Of a stretch of DNA of 9,710 nt, positions 5,437 through 9,710 are shown piece by piece (the first letter of the stretch is position 1; the number at the start of each line of letters is the position of its first letter). The position numbers and the translations under genes are program-made. The DNA comes from CAYMRB01 sp964392615. GTDB taxonomy: Bacteria; Planctomycetota; UBA8108. The DNA is taken from contig CAYMRB010000394.1 in the NCBI GenBank assembly GCA_964392615.1, positions 1 to 9,710 on the forward strand, in the 5' to 3' direction. The notes beneath the pieces are model-generated. The model searched no databases, was not told where the DNA came from, and worked only from the letters and a program-made list of their open reading frames with translations.

Positions 5437-8400
5437 TCACGCGCCGCACGCCCTCGCCTCGCACTCCCCGAGTTCGTCCGCCGTCGGATCCGGGCCGCAC
5501 CGCCCGCCCGGCCGCGGTGGCGCTGCCGTGGCGCGGAACAGGTGGTCGAGCCACGCGATCGCGTCGGTGACGGCGAGCGTGCCGTCGTCGTCGACGTCGG
5601 CCGCGTCCGGGCAGACGAGCTCGACCTCACCGCCGAAAAGCCAGCGGAGCAACCGCACCGCGTCGGACACGTCGAGCTGCGCGTCGTCGTTCGCGTCCCC
5701 GCGCCGGAAGGTCGACTCGCAATCGGTGACCGGCAGGCCGACCGTCAGCGCCGGATCGAAGCTCAGGTCCGAGCTGTCGAGCGAAGCGTTGTGCACGCTG
5801 ATCGCGAGCACGTTGCGCCCCACGCGAAGCTCGTCGGCCGGCAGACGGATCATCTCGCGCGTCGGCTCGATGGCTCCCGCCGCCGTCGTCGTGCGCGTCA
5901 CCGGCCCCGCCGGCATGTTCGCGCGGGCGACCTCGACGCCGTTGAGCCAGACGACCACGCCATCGTCGTAGACGAGCGCGAGGAGCAGCGTTTCGATGCC
6001 GTCGACCGAGGCGACATCGAACGTACGGCGACAGAATACGGCCGCGTAGCCGCCCCGCATGTCGTCGAGCACCGTGGTGTCGTCCCCATCGCCGTAGCCG
6101 ATGCCGGTCGCGCCGCTGTCCCACGCCCCGTCGTCGAACCCGGGCTGGATCCACGCGGCAGGCAGCGCCTCCGACCCGCGCAGGAAGCGCCACTCGGAGC
6201 CCGCGTCGATGAAGGTCGACGAGGCGACGAGCTCGGGAAGGAACGACAGATCGCTCGAGTCGAGCGACGCGTTGTGCACCTCGACCGCGAGGACGTTGTG
6301 CCCTGCGACGAGTCGATCGACCGGAATCACGAACTCTTCGGGCGTGCCGGCCTCGTGGTCGTCGGCGAGCGCGTTCCATGCGACGGCCGTGCCCGGCGTC
6401 CCCATGCTCGCCGAGCGCGCCACCTCCTCGCCGTTCAAGTACGCGACGAAGCCGTCGTCGTAGTCGATGCGCAACGCGAGCCGCACGACCGGCGCACGCA
6501 GCGCGAACCCTCGGCGGCAGAACACGCTCGGATACGAGCCCTGCATGCCGTCGAGCACCGTGGTGTCGTCGCCGTCGCCATATCCGATGCCGGTCGCCGC
6601 CGGCGTCCACCCGGCTCCCGCGACGAAATCCGGCTCGCGCCAATCCACCGGTGGCGCCGACGTCGCGGCGAAGAGGCTCCACTCGTCGCCGATCGCGATG
6701 AGTCGCTCCGCAACCAGGTCGATCGGCTCGACGACGAGTCGCGGAGGCGCGAGGCTCTCAGACGAACGAAAATCCCAACCGTCATCGCCGCGCGGCAACA
6801 GCGCCCAGCCGCGATTCGCGCACGGCTGTCGCGTCCACGCGTCAAGGCTCTCCGTCACATCGACGACGAGCGGTCCGGTTCCCGGCGCGTCGACCGCAGT
6901 GTCGGGTGTCGCCGCGCACTCGTCGCCCCCGACGACGCCGTCGGCTCCGAACGCGGCCCACGTGTCGACATCGCTCCACGCGCCGAGCATGCGATGGAAC
7001 GTCGCGCCGCTGCCTGGGTTCGTCGTCACGAGCTCGAGTCGCGCCGATCGGATCGGCCCCCCGGAAGGAACACGCCCCGCGCCCGTGCCGAAGAGATCGT
7101 CGAAGCGCAGCAGGACCTGCGTCGCGAGCCCGCTGCCGCCCGGATCGTCGCCGTCGACCGCGAGCTCTTCGAGAAGCGATCCGTCGAGATCCGGCTCCGC
7201 CTCGCTCAGCACGGTATCGACCGTCCCGTTGTAGCCGCCGACGCCCTGCTCGAACGCGACCGCCCCCGGCGCCAGCCTCGAGATCGTCACGTCGAGCTCG
7301 ACCTGATCCATGCGAACGAGCCGCCCATCGCGCGCGATCAGCCCGAGCAGGTACTTCCCCGACTCCGGAAACGAGACGCGCGTCGAGAGAGCGCGCGGAT
7401 TCGCGAACGTCGCCGGCTCGCCTGTCGGCCCGACGAGATGCACCCAGGTCGTCGAGAGCCTCGCCGGCGTCGGCAGGCCGTCGTCCGACGCGGTGCCCGT
7501 GATCGTCGTCGAGTCGCCGCTGAGCTCGAGCGTGCGGTCCGCTCCGGCATCGACCGTCGGTCGCGCATTGTCCGGATCGGCGGCCGGATACGTGTAGCGC
7601 GCGCATGTGCGGTCGGAGTTGTTGATCGCGTTGCAGCACGTCCCCCACATCAGCGCGCCGGAGTCGGGCGAGTGCCCGAACCCGAGGCCGTGCCCCAGCT
7701 CGTGCGCGACGAGGCTGCGATAGCCGAACGTGCCGACGCAGCCGACGCCGTCATTCATCACGACGAACCAGTTGACCATCGAGTTCCACGACGTGCCGTC
7801 GAACGAGTGCGTCCCCGCATTGGCGCCGCCCCCGAACGCGAGCACGCCGCTGCAACCGTTCAGGTCGGCGATATCGGAGCACGGGTCGTCGAACATGATG
7901 TAGAACGCCGTGCCGCCGCAGTTCGGGTCGATCTCGCGCGCGCCGCCGAATAGCAGGTTGAGGCTCGTTCCCGACACGTTCATCCAGAAGTCGAGTCCCT
8001 CCTGCACACGACGAAAGCCGCGAGACGACTCGGACGGATCGCCGGGCTCGGTGCCGTAGATCGTCAACGTCTCGCCATTGCGAAACGCGGTCGGCCAGCG
8101 CCAGTTTCGGCCGTTCGAGTTGAAGTACACGCAACTGCCCGGCACGCCGGCCGCGCCCCCGTCCCCGGGACGCGCGACGATCGACTCCGGATCCGCCCGC
8201 ACGAGATCGACGTCCCAGCGCTCGCGCTCGGCGACGACCGCGGCCAGGTGTGGCAGGAACGCGTCGCTGCGATACGGCACGACCGGCTCCACAACCGCGC
8301 CATCCGGCCGCGGCAACGAATGTCCCTCGTCCGACTCTTCGACAGGTACGAGCACGTACTCGCCGTCGCGGTCGACCTCCTCGCGCAAGAGCCCGTACGC

Positions 8401-8790
8401 GAGCATCGTCGGCGTCCAACCGCCGTCGCCACGGCGATGCAGACAGACGAGGTACACCGAATCGACCTCGAACCGCGGCGAGCCCGCGACCATCCACTCG
8501 CGCGCGTCCAGCCTGCCACCTGGCGCCAGCACGTCGATGCGCGACTCGATCTCGCCGCTGATCGTCGCGATGACCTCGAGCTCCGTTTCGGTCCACACGA
8601 GCCGACCGCGCTCGACCGCGGCGGATTCGCCAGCGCGCGCGAGCACGACCGCGTCACTCGAACGCGCCAGATCGGCGATGCTACGGGGCGGAATCCAGCT
8701 TGTCGCGTCGACGCGCCCGCCAGCGAAAGCCGACACCAGACACAGAGCGACTGCCGCCACACCCTGCCCGCGTTCGATCGCACGCGCCAT
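5437..8790 (-). CDS. Secreted multidomain metzincin-type metalloprotease with C-terminal dockerin
   Basis: 1117 residues from ATG 8790; the ORF extends to 8871, but a GGAG lies 7 bases before 8790 and a signal peptide starts there (hydrophobic about 10-24, likely cleavage after VDA at 29). Order: residues 33-153, a module (IADLARSSDAVVLARA; VDSVYLVCL) often found before bacterial secreted enzymes; 219-393, the peptidase, with zinc motif HELGHGLGFGH at 363-373 (His363, Glu364, His367, His373) and Met381 as probable Met-turn; about 408-503, a PKD/REJ-like beta domain (DAGADRTLELSG); about 508-690, a DNRLRE-type beta domain (GGYNGTVDTVLSEA); 700-858 and 861-1018, two copies of a lectin-like domain; 1023-1117, a dockerin type I. 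The Cys-rich peptidase suggests disulfides outside the cytoplasm. It probably digests protein extracellularly while held by the dockerin and sugar-binding-like modules (inference). It is divergent from the FG-GAP gene. Confidence 0.9.
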   Translation of the reverse strand: MARAIERGQGVAAVALCLVSAFAGGRVDATSWIPPRSIADLARSSDAVVLARAGESAAVERGRLVWTETELEVIATISGEIESRIDVLAPGGRLDAREWMVAGSPRFEVDSVYLVCLHRRGDGGWTPTMLAYGLLREEVDRDGEYVLVPVEESDEGHSLPRPDGAVVEPVVPYRSDAFLPHLAAVVAERERWDVDLVRADPESIVARPGDGGAAGVPGSCVYFNSNGRNWRWPTAFRNGETLTIYGTEPGDPSESSRGFRRVQEGLDFWMNVSGTSLNLLFGGAREIDPNCGGTAFYIMFDDPCSDIADLNGCSGVLAFGGGANAGTHSFDGTSWNSMVNWFVVMNDGVGCVGTFGYRSLVAHELGHGLGFGHSPDSGALMWGTCCNAINNSDRTCARYTYPAADPDNARPTVDAGADRTLELSGDSTTITGTASDDGLPTPARLSTTWVHLVGPTGEPATFANPRALSTRVSFPESGKYLLGLIARDGRLVRMDQVELDVTISRLAPGAVAFEQGVGGYNGTVDTVLSEAEPDLDGSLLEELAVDGDDPGGSGLATQVLLRFDDLFGTGAGRVPSGGPIRSARLELVTTNPGSGATFHRMLGAWSDVDTWAAFGADGVVGGDECAATPDTAVDAPGTGPLVVDVTESLDAWTRQPCANRGWALLPRGDDGWDFRSSESLAPPRLVVEPIDLVAERLIAIGDEWSLFAATSAPPVDWREPDFVAGAGWTPAATGIGYGDGDDTTVLDGMQGSYPSVFCRRGFALRAPVVRLALRIDYDDGFVAYLNGEEVARSASMGTPGTAVAWNALADDHEAGTPEEFVIPVDRLVAGHNVLAVEVHNASLDSSDLSFLPELVASSTFIDAGSEWRFLRGSEALPAAWIQPGFDDGAWDSGATGIGYGDGDDTTVLDDMRGGYAAVFCRRTFDVASVDGIETLLLALVYDDGVVVWLNGVEVARANMPAGPVTRTTTAAGAIEPTREMIRLPADELRVGRNVLAISVHNASLDSSDLSFDPALTVGLPVTDCESTFRRGDANDDAQLDVSDAVRLLRWLFGGEVELVCPDAADVDDDGTLAVTDAIAWLDHLFRATAAPPRPGGRCGPDPTADELGECEARACGA
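5737..6210 (-). repeat. Copy B of duplicated lectin-like domain in the metalloprotease gene
   Basis: Codons for residues 861-1018 of the metalloprotease. The copy opens GSEWRFLRG, carries ATGIGYGDGDDTTVLD, then VFCRR, YDDGVVVWLNGVEVAR, and closes VHNASLDSSDLSF. Each of these blocks is matched in order in copy A (6217-6693). Only 6 bases separate the copies. The conserved YDDG...LNG...VAR and NVLAxxVHN blocks are typical of galactose-binding-like jelly-roll domains in planctomycete exported proteins (family knowledge); carbohydrate binding itself is inferred. Confidence 0.8.
6217..6693 (-). repeat. Copy A of duplicated lectin-like domain in the metalloprotease gene
   Basis: Codons for residues 700-858 of the metalloprotease. 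It opens GDEWSLFAA, then ATGIGYGDGDDTTVLD (identical in copy B), VFCRR, YDDGFVAYLNGEEVAR, and VHNASLDSSDLSF (identical in copy B). The DNA is also alike in the cores: GTCGAGCACCGTGGTGTCGTC is shared between 6063-6083 and 6549-6569, but flanking third positions differ. The duplication is therefore not brand new. Confidence 0.8.
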
Positions 8791-8879
8791 GAACTCTCTC
8801 CGTGTATCCGCGTTCGCTCCGATGATACTGAAGCGATAACGGAGCCGATACCCCACCGTTCCCGGAGGCACCGACCGCC
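8791..8879. promoter_or_regulatory. Divergent intergenic promoter region
   Basis: These 89 bases lie between the divergent starts of the metalloprotease (minus) and the FG-GAP gene (plus), so both promoters are expected here. On the minus strand TATCAT (8827-8822) is a 5-of-6 match to a -10 box, but no good -35 box is seen at the right distance. Three GATA (TATC on the minus strand) units start at 8824, 8835 and 8847, spaced 11 and 12 bases apart, close to one helical turn. GGAGG at 8864-8868 is the ribosome site for the plus-strand gene. No terminator is visible. Confidence 0.4.
8798..8801 (-). promoter_or_regulatory. Shine-Dalgarno of the metalloprotease gene
   Basis: GGAG on the minus strand, 7 bases before ATG 8790. 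It decides the start at 8790 over the longer frame from 8871, whose extra 27 residues would place Arg-rich sequence before the signal peptide and run back through the promoter region. Confidence 0.65.
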
Positions 8880-9710
8880 ATGACGCATCCCAAGCGCGAC
8901 CTTTCGCTCGCCTCGCTGGCCGTCGTCATCGCCGTCTGCGTTCCTTGTCCCGCCGTCGAGCCGTTCGTCGACGTCACCGACGCCGTCGGGCTCAGCGGCC
9001 TGTCTGGAGGAGTCGCTTCCTGGGGCGATCTCGACCGCGACGGCTGGCCCGATCTCTTCGTCAGCGGCCAGCTGTGGCACAACGACAAGGGCAAGCGGTT
9101 CAAGCGCGTCGACGGCCCGCATCCGGGCGGTGCCGCGATCTGGGCCGACTTCGACAACGACGGCCGCCTCGACCTGTTCTCGTTCTCGGGAAAGGGCGCG
9201 CTCTTTCGCAACGCATCCGGACGCAAGCTCGTCGACGTGTCCGAGAACATGCCCCCCCTGCCGACGACGGTCAGCCTCGGCGCGTGCACGGGCGACTTCG
9301 ACGGCGACGGCTGGGTCGACATCTACGTCGGCGGCTACGAGACCTGGCAGGTCGCGAACTACATCGACGTGATCTACCGCAACCGCGGCGACGGCACGTT
9401 TGTCGAGGCGTGGCGCACGAAGGGCGGCCCGAAGCCCGCGCGAGGCATCACGGCGGCCGACTTCGACGAGGACGGCGACCTCGACGTGTACGTGTCGAAC
9501 TACCGCCTCGTCGCGAACCTCCTGTGGCAGAACGACGGCAAGGGGAACTTCGCGGACGTCGCTGCCGCGTTCGGCACCGCCGGCGACGGCGGCCTCGGCG
9601 CGTGGGGACACACGATCGGCTCCGCGTGGGGCGATCTCGACGACGACGGCCACCAGGACCTCTTCGTCGGCAACTACATCCATACGCCGGCGGATCAGGA
9701 ACGGCCGAAC
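8880..9710 (+). CDS. Exported FG-GAP/VCBS repeat protein, N-terminal part (3' end outside window)
   Basis: The frame is open from ATG 8880 to the last base, giving 277 codons without a stop, so the gene is cut by the right edge. GGAGG at 8864-8868 lies 11 bases upstream. Residues 1-25 form a signal peptide (basic THPKR, then a hydrophobic core SLASLAVVIAVCVPCPA). The mature part begins FVDVTDAVGL, the usual opening of this family. Five calcium-loop units D-x-D-x-D-G-x-x-D follow at 50-58 (DLDRDGWPD), 90-98 (DFDNDGRLD), 139-147 (DFDGDGWVD), 194-202 (DFDEDGDLD) and 252-260 (DLDDDGHQD), each followed by a hydrophobic strand such as LFV or IYV. Such units build the blades of a beta-propeller like that of integrin alpha chains. 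Many members end in an ASPIC/UnbV domain, which would be outside the window. The role is probably extracellular binding or adhesion; no enzyme motif is seen. Confidence 0.88.
   Translation, partial: MTHPKRDLSLASLAVVIAVCVPCPAVEPFVDVTDAVGLSGLSGGVASWGDLDRDGWPDLFVSGQLWHNDKGKRFKRVDGPHPGGAAIWADFDNDGRLDLFSFSGKGALFRNASGRKLVDVSENMPPLPTTVSLGACTGDFDGDGWVDIYVGGYETWQVANYIDVIYRNRGDGTFVEAWRTKGGPKPARGITAADFDEDGDLDVYVSNYRLVANLLWQNDGKGNFADVAAAFGTAGDGGLGAWGHTIGSAWGDLDDDGHQDLFVGNYIHTPADQERPN

Noticed and set aside
5542..7953. An 803-codon open frame on the plus strand, antisense to the metalloprotease gene.
   Set aside because: The product is Arg/Val/Asp-rich with no domain, no ribosome site and no signal. Long antisense frames are expected opposite genes with very G/C-rich third positions.
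8064..9683. A 539-codon minus-strand frame spanning the divergent promoter region.
   Set aside because: It overlaps the 5' halves of two well-supported genes on both sides of their promoters; low-complexity Val/Asp/Glu/Arg composition with no motif.

Overview
The window is GC-rich with strongly G/C-ending codons. It looks like a chromosomal stretch of a Planctomycetota or planctomycete-like bacterium. The support is the mix of families: a dockerin-tailed secreted protease with DNRLRE and PKD-type modules, a Tat-exported sugar-phosphate-isomerase-like protein, an FG-GAP/VCBS protein, and a neutral-ceramidase-family protein. This assignment is inference from gene content; there is no rRNA or marker gene here. 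I found no tRNA, rRNA, CRISPR array, insertion sequence or phage gene.

Layout. Bases 1-1341 (+) are the 3' part of a neutral/alkaline ceramidase-family gene cut by the left edge. Bases 1441-2490 (+) encode a MobA-like (GT-A fold) nucleotidyltransferase-like protein. It converges, with a 15-base gap, on a minus-strand run: an endonuclease/exonuclease/phosphatase (EEP) protein (5241-4513), a membrane-anchored HEAT-repeat protein (4464-3538), a doubtful small ORF or gene remnant (3557-3387), and a Tat-signal TIM-barrel isomerase-like protein (3369-2506). Upstream of these, also on the minus strand, lies a large secreted metzincin-type metalloprotease (8790-5437). It has a tandemly duplicated C-terminal domain and ends in a dockerin. 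An 89-base intergenic region separates it from a divergent FG-GAP repeat gene (8880 onward, +), which runs off the right edge.

How the genes fit together. Four products carry export signals or belong to usually exported families (ceramidase family, isomerase, metalloprotease, FG-GAP protein), and the HEAT protein has an N-terminal membrane anchor, so the cell-envelope and extracellular theme is strong. The EEP and HEAT genes, and perhaps the isomerase, could be co-transcribed. Otherwise the neighbours do not form a recognisable pathway, defence system or mobile element.

The points most worth a second look are the architecture of the metalloprotease, its internal duplication, the coding-like 3' remnant just upstream of the isomerase, and the helically spaced TATC/GATA repeats in the divergent promoter region. 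I see no convincing evidence of a wholly new system.
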